A stretch of 54,126 nt of DNA from Thermoguttaceae bacterium (lineage in GTDB: Bacteria; Planctomycetota; Planctomycetia; Pirellulales; Thermoguttaceae): positions 1 through 54,126 of the forward strand of contig JAFYQR010000207.1 of the NCBI GenBank assembly GCA_017559825.1, in the 5' to 3' direction. The translations under genes were made by a program, and so were the position numbers. Numbering within the stretch: position 1 is the first letter of the stretch; every line of letters begins with the position of its first letter. Below, piece after piece: positions 25,207 to 31,886 of this stretch. The notes under the pieces were generated by a model. It searched no databases, had not been told where the DNA came from, and was given only the letters and a program-made list of their open reading frames with translations.

Positions 25207-25590
25207 TCATTTTTTCCAATCGGGGGAAACGTATTCGACCTCGACGATCGAATGCAATCCGCCGCGCGGCGTGAACTCGGCGGTCAGCTTCATGTAGCGC
25301 GGTTTCATCGCTCCGGCCAAGTCGTCGAGAATGCGATTCGTAACGCGTTCGTAGAAGATTCCCTCTTGACGGAACGCTTGCAGGTAGAGCTTCAAGCTCT
25401 TCAGCTCGACGCAAATTTTATCCGGGATAATCTCGAAGGTCAGCGTTCCGTAGTCCGGTTGGCCGGTTTTCGGGCAGAGCGACGTGAACTCCGGCGCGAC
25501 GTGCGTGATTTTGTAGTCGCGGTTCGGGTACGGGTTGTCGAAAAATTCCAGCATTTCCGGGGACGGATTCGACGTTTGCACAAACGACAT
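25207..25590 (-). CDS. queF: NADPH-dependent preQ0 reductase (7-cyano-7-deazaguanine reductase)
   Basis: 127 residues from the ATG at 25590 (MSFVQTSNP), chosen for AAAGGAG 6 nt upstream. It reduces preQ0 to preQ1 in queuosine-tRNA synthesis. Visible: the catalytic Cys in FTSLCPKTGQPDYGTL with the following Asp, the QueF motif ELKSLKLYLQAFRQEGIFYE that binds NADPH, and VTNRILDDL. The length is that of the short unimodular (Bacillus-type) QueF. FolE at 14471 supplies the first step of the pathway; queC, queD and queE are not in this window. A promoter overlaps the end of parA (25659-25687), so it can be expressed independently. Confidence 0.95.
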   Translation of the reverse strand: MSFVQTSNPSPEMLEFFDNPYPNRDYKITHVAPEFTSLCPKTGQPDYGTLTFEIIPDKICVELKSLKLYLQAFRQEGIFYERVTNRILDDLAGAMKPRYMKLTAEFTPRGGLHSIVEVEYVSPDWKK

Positions 25591-25658
25591 TTTCGGCTCC
25601 TTTTTTTCGCGATATGTTTCAAGAAAGCGTCGCCAACGCTTCCGTTTTGTCATTAATA

Positions 25659-25687
25659 TTAATAGCGTTCTTTAAAGCGCGCGTCAA
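25659..25687 (-). promoter_or_regulatory. Promoter of queF within the end of parA
   Basis: Minus strand TTGACG (25687-25682), 17-bp spacer, TATTAA (25664-25659). The -35 overlaps the parA stop codon. Confidence 0.5.
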
Positions 25688-26484
25688 ACGCCGTCGGCCG
25701 AGCGCATCGCGACGATCTCTTTCGTCAACGCGGCGTAATCCTCGGCGCCGTTCGAACGCGCGTCGTAGTCGAAAATCGACTGGCCGAAACTCGGCGCCTC
25801 GGCCAAGCGCACGTTGCGGCGAACGCACGTCTCGAAGACGATCGCGTCGCTCCACGCGGAGTCGGGGCCGCGATTCTCGAAAAACGCTCGCACGTCGCCG
25901 GCGACTTCCTTCGCCAACGTCGCGCGGCTCTCGAACATGCACAACACGACGCCGGAAACGCGCAGTTTCGGGTTCAAACGCTTCGACACCAACTCGACCG
26001 TTTGCAAAAGCTTGCTCAAGCCGTGCAACGCGAGGAAGTGCGGCTGCAGCGGAATAAACACCTCCTCGACGGCGGAGAGCGCGTTCAACGTCAAGACGCC
26101 CAACGACGGCGGACAGTCGACGACGATATAATCGAACTCCATATCGTCGGCGGCGATTTTGTCCCGCAAAATCATTTCGCGTCCGAAAACGCTCGACAAC
26201 TCGAAGTCGGCGGCGGCCAAATCAAGGTGCGCCGGCACCAGCCAAAGGTTGTCGGCGACTTGGCGGCGAACGGCGGCAAGCGACTCGTCGTTGACCAACA
26301 CGTCGTACACCGACGGGAACTCGGACTCGAAGGTAACGCCGAAGTGCAGCGACGCGTGCGCCTGCGGGTCGAGGTCGATCAGCGCGACCTTCGCTCCGGA
26401 CGCGGCCAGCGCCGCGCTCACGTTCACCGCCGTCGTCGTTTTCCCGACGCCGCCCTTTTGATTCATCACCGCGATCGTTCGCAT
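25684..26484 (-). CDS. ParA/Soj-family partition ATPase
   Basis: 266 residues; ATG with AAAGGAG 6 nt upstream. It is a deviant Walker-A ATPase that segregates chromosomes or positions cargo. Motifs: [19 protein letters not shown] (residues 8-26), [15 protein letters not shown] (Walker A'), and [20 protein letters not shown] (Walker B). [15 protein letters not shown] and [17 protein letters not shown] near the end are typical of Soj-type ParA. The signature lysine of the deviant Walker motif is present. No parB and no parS site (TGTTYCACGTGRAACA) was seen nearby, so it is either an orphan or has its partner elsewhere. The next gene on the strand, queF, is 93 bp downstream. Confidence 0.88.
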   Translation of the reverse strand: MRTIAVMNQKGGVGKTTTAVNVSAALAASGAKVALIDLDPQAHASLHFGVTFESEFPSVYDVLVNDESLAAVRRQVADNLWLVPAHLDLAAADFELSSVFGREMILRDKIAADDMEFDYIVVDCPPSLGVLTLNALSAVEEVFIPLQPHFLALHGLSKLLQTVELVSKRLNPKLRVSGVVLCMFESRATLAKEVAGDVRAFFENRGPDSAWSDAIVFETCVRRNVRLAEAPSFGQSIFDYDARSNGAEDYAALTKEIVAMRSADGV

Positions 26485-26780
26485 TTTTCGCTCCTTTCGA
26501 TTCGTTCAACCGACTAAAACATCGTTTCGTCGGGCGCCGTCCGCTCGACGCGGGCCTCGAAACGCGCTTCGTCTCGAAGACTCGACGTCGACAGTATAAT
26601 CGAAACGCCGCCAAACCGCAAGACGAACGCGTAAAAATTTTTCAAGTCGCTCTTCTCGCTCGGCGAAGGTTGCGATCGCAACGATTTTTCCAATCAAGCA
26701 AGTTAGGACAAATAATTTTCTTATTTTTACTAAATTTTTTATCTTTCTTATTTTAACTCCGTATCGATTCGCCGAAAAAA

Positions 26781-26789
26781 TGTTATAAT
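26781..26789 (+). promoter_or_regulatory. Extended -10 promoter element
   Basis: TGTTATAAT (TGn plus perfect TATAAT at 26784-26789), no good -35 at 17 bp. It faces the YTV-repeat gene and would give a ~520-nt leader. Confidence 0.5.
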
Positions 26790-27248
26790 AACGTTTGATA
26801 AACGCACGGGGTTTCGTTCCCTCTCCGCGTCGCAAAAGTTGTTTTTTGTGAAGATATTTTCGTCGTAATCGCAAGATAACGCCAAATAGAGTGAAGCTAG
26901 GCAAGCTCGGGCGCCGATAACTATCGACAAGGGCGTTCCAGTTTCGCGTCGCGGCCGACGCTCGACCGGGGCTCTCGAATTCGGGACGAACGTCGAAAAC
27001 CGTCGCGTTTTCGATTTAATCCGAACGCAAAACAACGAAAATTTTCTCGAACCGGCAAAAAACGCCGCGTTTGAGCGTCGCGGCCGTTCCTTTCGGCTTC
27101 GGTCGATGAAAAAAGTCGGCGGTTCCGTCGCGGCGAACGACGAAGGCTATATTGCCAAAGCGCGCAAAATAGACAAATCGCGAAGTTTAGCGAAAAGCGG
27201 CAAGTTTCGAACGCGATTTCGTCGCGACGAAGCGCGCGGCGTCGAAGA

Positions 27249-27277
27249 TTGACATTGAAATAACGCGTTTTAATTAC
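27249..27277 (+). promoter_or_regulatory. Possible proximal promoter of the YTV gene
   Basis: Perfect -35 TTGACA (27249-27254), but the -10 window at 16-17 bp is poor (TAATTA/AATTAC). It would give a short leader of about 40 nt. Confidence 0.35.
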
Positions 27278-27320
27278 GCATGGATGACGGTTCGTCCGTT
27301 AGAAATCGATGGAGGTTAAA

Positions 27321-29387
27321 ATGAAAAGAGTTGTTGGGGCGGCGCTTTTGTTCGCGGCGGCTTTGCTGGCGACGCCGCTTGAACAGGCGCAAGCCGCTTG
27401 GTGCGGCGCGGCGTCCTATCGTTGGTGTCGGCCGCGCGCTTGCGAATTCGCGACGCAAAGCTGCACGGTGATGAAGACCTGCCGCAAAGTCGTGTACGAG
27501 CAAGAGCAAGTCGTTTGCTATCGGACGTCCTTCCAAAAAGTTCCGGTTACCCGCCGCGTTCTCTGCACGAAGTACGTTCCGGAAACTCGCGTTCGCGAAG
27601 TGCAATACACCGTCTGCCGTCCGGTTTGGGAAAACTGCCAAAAGACGGTCGCTCGCACGGTGAACCGCACGGTTTGGGAAAACTGCCAAAAGCAAGTTCC
27701 GTACACCGTCTGCAAGCCGGTCTACGAGCAACGACAACGACAATACACCGTTTGCAAACCGGTTTGGGAAACCCGCCAAAAGCAAATCCCGTACACCGTC
27801 TGCAAGCCGGTCTACGAACAACGCCAACGTCAATACACCGTCTGCAAGCCGGTTTGGGTTAATTGCCAAAAGCAAGTCCCGTACACCGTCTACAAGCCGG
27901 TCTACGAACAACGCCAACGTCAATACACCGTCTGCAAACCGGTTTGGGAAACCCGCCAAAAGCAAGTTCCGTACACCGTCTGCAAACCGGTCTACGAACA
28001 ACGCCAACGCCAATACACCGTCTGCAAGCCGGTTTGGGAAACCCGCCAAAAGCAAGTTCCGTACACCGTCTTTAAGCCGGTTTACGAACAACGCCAACGC
28101 CAATACACCGTCTGCAAGCCGGTTTGGGAAACCTGCCAAAAGCAAGTTCCGCACACCGTCTGCAAGCCGGTTTACGAACAACGTCAACGTCAATACACCG
28201 TTTGCAAACCGACCTGGGTCGAATGCCAAAAACAAGTTCCGTACACCGTTTGCGTCCCGCAAACCTATACGAAACAAGTTTCCGTCCAATCCGGTTGCTG
28301 GAAGACCGAATGCGTTACGGTTCCGGGCAAAACGATCCTTCGCCGCGTCGCGTGCTGCGATCCGTGCGACCCGTGCCGTCCGATCAAATACAAAGTCTGC
28401 AAGGTTCAATGCCCGCCGACGACCTGCGAGCGCAAAGTTTGGGTTCCGCAAACCGTGACGAAGGAAGTTCAATGCGTCCGCATGGTTCCGCAACAATGCG
28501 TTAAGACCGTGAACTACAAAGTTTGCAAGATGGTTCCGGAAACTCGCGTTTGCAATTACACCGTCTGCAAGATGGTTCCGCAAACCTGCTATCGCACGGT
28601 CAACTACAAAGTTTGCAAGATGGTTCCGGAAACTCGCGTTTGCAACTACGCCGTCTGCAAGATGGTTCCGCAACAATGCGTCAAGACCGTTTGCTACAAA
28701 GTTTGCAAGACGGTTCCGGAAACTCGCGTTTGCAATTACACCGTCTGCAAGATGGTTCCGCAAACCTGCTATCGCACGGTCAACTACAAAACCTGCAAGA
28801 CGGTTCAAGAAACGAAAGTTTGCAACTACACCGTCTGCAAAATGGTTCCGCAACAATGCGTTAAGACCGTGAACTACAAAGTTTGCAAGATGGTCCCGGA
28901 AACGAAAGTTTGCAACTACACCGTCTGCAAGATGGTTCCGCAAACCTGCTATCGCACGGTCAACTACAAAACCTGCAAGATGGTTCAAGAAACGAAAGTT
29001 TGCAACTACACCGTCTGCAAAATGGTCCCGGAACAACGCGTCCGCACCGTAAACTACAAAGTTTGCAAAGTCGTTCCGGAAACGGTTTACCGCACCGTGA
29101 ACTACAAAGTTTGCAAAATGGTTCCGGAAGTTCGCGTCCGCCGCGTCAAAACGACGGTCATGAAACCGGTTCAATTCCAACGCGAAGTTACCTGCTGCAA
29201 GCTCGTCGCGACGAAAGTCCCGTACACGGTTACCCGTTGCGTTCCGCGCGTCTGCACCTACCAAGTCCCGGTTCAAATCAACGTTTGCAAGCCGTGCGCT
29301 CCGACCTGCGCTCCGTGCGATCCGTGCCAACCGTGCGCCCCGACCTGCGAACCGTGCGTCAAACCGTTGTTCTCCTGCTTGCGCTAA
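27321..29387 (+). CDS. Secreted cysteine-rich YTV-repeat cell-envelope protein
   Basis: 688 residues from the ATG at 27321, chosen because GGAGG lies 5 nt upstream (the in-frame ATG at 27309 overlaps that site). Signal peptide 1-26, ending EQAQA. The mature chain is almost wholly built from short units with Y-T-V-C-K-P/M-V. Block 1 has six 30-residue copies of QVPYTVCKPVYEQRQRQYTV plus CKPVWETRQK (residues 125-304). Block 2 has six 30-residue copies with alternating QQCVKT and QTCYRT cores (residues 388-567), so its true period is 60. Cysteines are very frequent, and the C-terminus is a CxPC-rich tail. The YTV domain is a planctomycete hallmark associated with their protein-rich cell wall; disulfide crosslinking is inferred. 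A tandem terminator follows. Confidence 0.88.
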   Translation: MKRVVGAALLFAAALLATPLEQAQAAWCGAASYRWCRPRACEFATQSCTVMKTCRKVVYEQEQVVCYRTSFQKVPVTRRVLCTKYVPETRVREVQYTVCRPVWENCQKTVARTVNRTVWENCQKQVPYTVCKPVYEQRQRQYTVCKPVWETRQKQIPYTVCKPVYEQRQRQYTVCKPVWVNCQKQVPYTVYKPVYEQRQRQYTVCKPVWETRQKQVPYTVCKPVYEQRQRQYTVCKPVWETRQKQVPYTVFKPVYEQRQRQYTVCKPVWETCQKQVPHTVCKPVYEQRQRQYTVCKPTWVECQKQVPYTVCVPQTYTKQVSVQSGCWKTECVTVPGKTILRRVACCDPCDPCRPIKYKVCKVQCPPTTCERKVWVPQTVTKEVQCVRMVPQQCVKTVNYKVCKMVPETRVCNYTVCKMVPQTCYRTVNYKVCKMVPETRVCNYAVCKMVPQQCVKTVCYKVCKTVPETRVCNYTVCKMVPQTCYRTVNYKTCKTVQETKVCNYTVCKMVPQQCVKTVNYKVCKMVPETKVCNYTVCKMVPQTCYRTVNYKTCKMVQETKVCNYTVCKMVPEQRVRTVNYKVCKVVPETVYRTVNYKVCKMVPEVRVRRVKTTVMKPVQFQREVTCCKLVATKVPYTVTRCVPRVCTYQVPVQINVCKPCAPTCAPCDPCQPCAPTCEPCVKPLFSCLR
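27693..28232 (+). repeat. Six 90-bp coding tandem repeats (YTV block 1)
   Basis: Six in-frame units of exactly 90 bp, each beginning with the codons for QVPYTV or a close variant. Copies 2, 3, 5 and 6 carry single changes (I, Y, F or H at the repeat core). Near-identity at DNA level suggests recent copy-number change or homogenisation. Confidence 0.9.
28482..29021 (+). repeat. Six 90-bp units forming three 180-bp repeats (YTV block 2)
   Basis: Units begin with the codons for MVPQQC or MVPQTC in strict alternation, so the higher-order period is 180 bp (three copies). A degenerate continuation runs to about 29140. Confidence 0.88.
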
Positions 29388-29452
29388 CGCGTTAGCAAAA
29401 CGTCCCGACGCGAGTTCGTTTTCCGAGTTCGCGTCGAACGTTTAACTTGAAG

Positions 29453-29522
29453 CGACGATTCTTAACCGAATCGTCGTTTTTTTATCGACGGTTGGAACCG
29501 GCGTTTCGTTCCGTCGTTTTTT
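29453..29522 (+). terminator. Tandem terminators after the YTV gene
   Basis: First hairpin CGACGATTC/GAATCGTCG with T7 (29453-29483), then CGACGG/CCGTCG with T6 (29486-29522). A further stem, CGACGCGA/TCGCGTCG, lies just before at 29406-29435. Confidence 0.85.
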
Positions 29523-29574
29523 CGTCTTCCCCGCGACGTTTTCCCTCCCGTTCGTCCTTTAAGAAAGGCCTTTC

Positions 29575-30447
29575 ATGCGCTCGCCTCTCGACTGCGTCCT
29601 TTGTTTAACGCGCCAATCGTTGGAAGCGGCTCGCCTCGCGACGCCCGACGTCGACCTTCAACGTCAAGTTCTCGAATCCGCGTTCCAAATTTTCCTCGAA
29701 AAAGGCTTGAACGCCCCGGCGCCGCTTCTCGCGACGTTGGTTCACCGTTCGATGCGCGAGATCGCCGGCGTCGCCGACCCGTATTACGCCGAGAAAAAAC
29801 TCTTCAACCGCCTTGCGCTCGACCAACTTCCGCGATTCCGACGCTGGGTCGCCGAATCGCCGACGCCGTTTGAAACGCTCGTTCGCCTCGCGATCGCCGG
29901 CAACTCGATCGACATTTTCTTCGGCGAACTCGACGAAGACATGATCGAAGCCGCGATCAAAGCCGGACTCGATCAAACGCTCGTCGGCTCCGTCGCCGAA
30001 CTCGAAGAAGCGATTCGCGCCGCCGACTCGATTCTTTACGTTACGGACAACGCCGGCGAAGTCGTTTTCGACCGCCTGTTCATCGAGACGTTAATTTCGG
30101 AAGATTGTGGAAAGAAGGTAACCGTCGCGCTCCGCGGCGCCCCGATTCTGAACGACGCGACGCTCGAAGACGCGAAGGAAATCGGCCTCTCCGCGCTCGT
30201 TCCGACGATCGACAACGGCTCGGACGGACTCGGCGTTCTCTTCGATATTACCTCGCGAGAGTTCAACGACGCGTTCGTCGGCGCCGACTTGGTGATCGCC
30301 AAGGGGCTCGCCAACTGGGAAACGCTCGAATGCGATCCGGGTCCGCTTCATCCGAAAAAAATCGCGTTCCTTTTCAAAGCGAAATGCAAATTCATCGCGG
30401 AGGAAGTCGGCGCGCAACTCGGCGATCTCGTCGTTCAGATTCGCTAA
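29575..30447 (+). CDS. DUF89/ARMT1-like damage-control phosphatase
   Basis: 290 residues. N-terminal CVLC (residues 7-10) is the CxxC of the prokaryotic subfamily I. Further motifs: DPYYAEKKLFNRLAL, LAIAGNSIDIFF, the metal-binding segment YVTDNAGEVVFDRL, LRGAPILNDATLEDA and DLVIAKGLANWETL. Members of this family are metal-dependent phosphatases thought to remove damaged sugar phosphates or phosphometabolites; the substrate here is unknown. The ATG at 29575 has AAAGAAAGG upstream. The gene stands between the YTV terminators and its own terminator (30475-30518), so it is monocistronic. No promoter was identified with confidence. Confidence 0.85.
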   Translation: MRSPLDCVLCLTRQSLEAARLATPDVDLQRQVLESAFQIFLEKGLNAPAPLLATLVHRSMREIAGVADPYYAEKKLFNRLALDQLPRFRRWVAESPTPFETLVRLAIAGNSIDIFFGELDEDMIEAAIKAGLDQTLVGSVAELEEAIRAADSILYVTDNAGEVVFDRLFIETLISEDCGKKVTVALRGAPILNDATLEDAKEIGLSALVPTIDNGSDGLGVLFDITSREFNDAFVGADLVIAKGLANWETLECDPGPLHPKKIAFLFKAKCKFIAEEVGAQLGDLVVQIR

Positions 30448-30474
30448 CCGTTAAAAGTCGACGCTTAACGCCGT

Positions 30475-30518
30475 CGCCGCGTTTCCGCTTTTCCGGCTCG
30501 AACGCGGCGATTTTTTTT
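30475..30518 (+). terminator. Terminator of the DUF89 gene
   Basis: Stem CGCCGCGTT/AACGCGGCG (30475-30483 with 30501-30509), 17-nt loop, then a run of eight T. Confidence 0.85.
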
Positions 30519-30596
30519 GCCGAAACGCCGTCGAGCCCCAAAAAAACGACGCGAAACGACGCCCGGCGCGACCGAAAAAAGCAAGAAAAAAGCAAG

Positions 30597-30619
30597 AAAA
30601 AAGCGACGTTCCCGTCGCT
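30597..30619 (-). terminator. Terminator of the tRNA-Gly gene
   Basis: Minus strand stem AGCGACG/CGTCGCT (30619-30613 with 30608-30602), GGAA loop, followed by three successive U6 tracts separated by CUUGC (down to about 30575). Confidence 0.75.
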
Positions 30620-30677
30620 TACCGCCGTCGTTCGGCTTTCGACGCGCCCCAAAGCGCCGCTGTCAAGAAACAAAAAA

Positions 30678-30748
30678 AGCGGCCAATGGGAGTCGAACCC
30701 ACAATTACAGCTTGGGAAGCTGTCGTGTTACCGCTACACTATGGCCGC
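30678..30748 (-). tRNA. tRNA-Gly, anticodon CCC
   Basis: A 71-nt cloverleaf on the minus strand. The acceptor stem GCGGCCA/TGGCCGC is a perfect 7-bp pair. The D-arm carries GTGTAGCGGTAACAC. The anticodon arm ACAGC-TTCCCAA-GCTGT puts CCC at positions 34-36. The T-arm contains GGGTTCGACTCCC. The 3' CCA is not encoded: the discriminator U is followed directly by U residues, so CCA must be added after transcription. The gene is alone, with no other tRNA nearby. Confidence 0.95.
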
Positions 30749-30927
30749 TTGCGAAAAACGAAAGAGTCGAGCGCAACGCCCGTTCCTCCGAACTCACGCC
30801 GTTATTTTACCTCAAAATTTCGTTAGCGCAAGCCCCAATTTCTCTCGCGAGTTCATTTTTTCATTTTTTTCCTTTTCGCAGTCGCCGTTCGCCTCGTTTC
30901 GCTTTAGCGTCGTTCCGACGCCCCCCG

Positions 30928-30955
30928 TTGAAGACGAGCGAAAAGAAGGTATAAT
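30928..30955 (+). promoter_or_regulatory. Promoter of rex
   Basis: TTGAAG (30928-30933), 16-bp spacer, perfect TATAAT (30950-30955); leader of about 110 nt. Apart from the tRNA and this promoter, 30749-31074 holds nothing I can name. Confidence 0.7.
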
Positions 30956-31074
30956 TTACCAATAGCGAATAAGTCGACGCGTTCGCTCGCTCACCTTTTT
31001 CGAGCGCGTCGTCGCTCTTCGTCCGACGCTCGCCTCGTCGGCGAACGGTCGCCCCTCGTTCGAAACGATTCGTC

Positions 31075-31746
31075 ATGAAAGCGTCCCGCGCTCGAAACCT
31101 TCCTACGCCCAGCGTTCAACGTCTCCCGGTCTACCTGCGCTTTTTAAAAGAAGCGCGTCGACGCGGCGACGACGTGGTTTCTTGCACGCGCATCGCCGAG
31201 GAGTTCGGCCAGCTCAGCGTTCAAGTGCGCAAAGACCTCGCGATCACCGGCGTTTCCGGGCGTCCTAAAGTCGGCTACCGCGTCGACGAATTGATCGAGG
31301 CGATCGAGCGTTTCCTCGGTTGGGACGTCAAAACGACGGCGTTTCTCGTCGGCGCCGGCAACCTCGGCACCGCGATTCTCAACTACGAAGGCTTCGCCGA
31401 GCACGGTCTCGACGTCGTCGCGGCGTTCGACGCGAACCCCGCGCTCTTCGGCAAGGAAATCAACGGTCGGCTCGTTTACCCGCTCGACGAAATCGCCGAC
31501 CGCGCCGCGGAGCTCCGCCGTCAAGGCCGGCCGGTCGAAATGGGCGTCGTCACCGTCCCGGCTCGCGCCGCTCAACCGGTCGCCGACCGTCTCGTCGAAA
31601 TCGGCGTCCGAGCGATTTGGAATTACGCGCCGGTTCGGCTCGACCTTCCAAGCGACGTCGTTTACGAGGACGTCAAGCTCTCGGCCAGTTTCGCCGTTTT
31701 AACGAACCGTCTTCGCCGGCGCGACCTCGAAATCGTCGCCGATTAA
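31075..31746 (+). CDS. rex: Redox-sensing transcriptional repressor Rex
   Basis: 223 residues. Rex dimers bind DNA when NADH/NAD+ is low and repress fermentation and respiration genes. Residues ~12-85 form the winged helix: LPVYLRFLKEA, then EFGQLSVQVRKDLAI, the recognition helix region, and GYRVDELI. Residues ~90-200 form the Rossmann domain: AFLVGAGNLGTAIL with the GxGNLG dinucleotide loop, VVAAFDANPALFGKEING, and VTVPARAAQPVADRLVE. The C-terminal helix that swaps in the dimer follows. The Shine-Dalgarno is weak. No full TTGTGAAN6TTCACAA operator was found in the window, so its targets probably lie elsewhere. It is not clearly cotranscribed with the next gene, which has its own promoter. 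Confidence 0.92.
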   Translation: MKASRARNLPTPSVQRLPVYLRFLKEARRRGDDVVSCTRIAEEFGQLSVQVRKDLAITGVSGRPKVGYRVDELIEAIERFLGWDVKTTAFLVGAGNLGTAILNYEGFAEHGLDVVAAFDANPALFGKEINGRLVYPLDEIADRAAELRRQGRPVEMGVVTVPARAAQPVADRLVEIGVRAIWNYAPVRLDLPSDVVYEDVKLSASFAVLTNRLRRRDLEIVAD

Positions 31747-31794
31747 CGCCGCGCCGCCTAGCCGTTCGTTTTTCTCGCGCGTCGATTTTCTCTC

Positions 31795-31823
31795 TTGCAT
31801 TTTTTTCGCTTCGACGTTAAAAT
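31795..31823 (+). promoter_or_regulatory. Promoter of the OstA-like gene
   Basis: TTGCAT (31795-31800), 17-bp spacer, TAAAAT (31818-31823), about 60 nt before the ATG. Confidence 0.6.
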
Positions 31824-31886
31824 AGGCGACCCCGGAACGCCGCGCTCGGCGTCGGGAGCGGAGCGTCTTCGTTTTAAGGAGAAGTT

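Larger units (their letters stand above)
26485..27320. other. Long A+T-rich intergenic region and leader of the YTV gene
   Basis: 836 bp without a supported gene. 26700-26800 is A+T-rich and ends in an extended -10 box. From there a transcript of ~520 nt would precede the YTV gene. It contains a possible structured element at 26878-26937 (outer stem AACGCC/GGCGTT, inner CGAT/ATCG) and a hairpin TGACGG/CCGTTA (27285-27301) directly before the GGAGG Shine-Dalgarno. No riboswitch, tmRNA or RNase P signature was recognised. Confidence 0.5.

Noticed and set aside
26700..26800. A+T-rich segment near parA as a replication origin
   Set aside because: No DnaA boxes (TTATCCACA), no parS and no dnaA/parB neighbours were found; A+T-richness alone is not enough.
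26810..26860. GCACGGGG-like string as a c-di-GMP (GEMM) riboswitch
   Set aside because: The flanking conserved segments and tetraloop-receptor pattern of GEMM are missing.
26846..26868. TTGTGAA-N6-TTC resembling a Rex operator
   Set aside because: Only one half-site plus three bases match TTGTGAAN6TTCACAA, and it lies downstream of the promoter; too weak to call.
26506..26904. 132-codon minus-strand frame upstream of parA
   Set aside because: Composition is Arg/Lys-rich and unlike neighbours, it spans the A+T-rich promoter region and has no credible start signal.
27693..29021. Regular ~90-bp repeats as a CRISPR array
   Set aside because: They are in-frame coding repeats without spacers or cas genes.
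27270..29330. 686-codon minus-strand frame with FPNRLADGVRNLLLA-type repeats
   Set aside because: Its repeats are the mirror of the YTV repeats on the other strand; it has no Shine-Dalgarno or signal peptide and no independent evidence.
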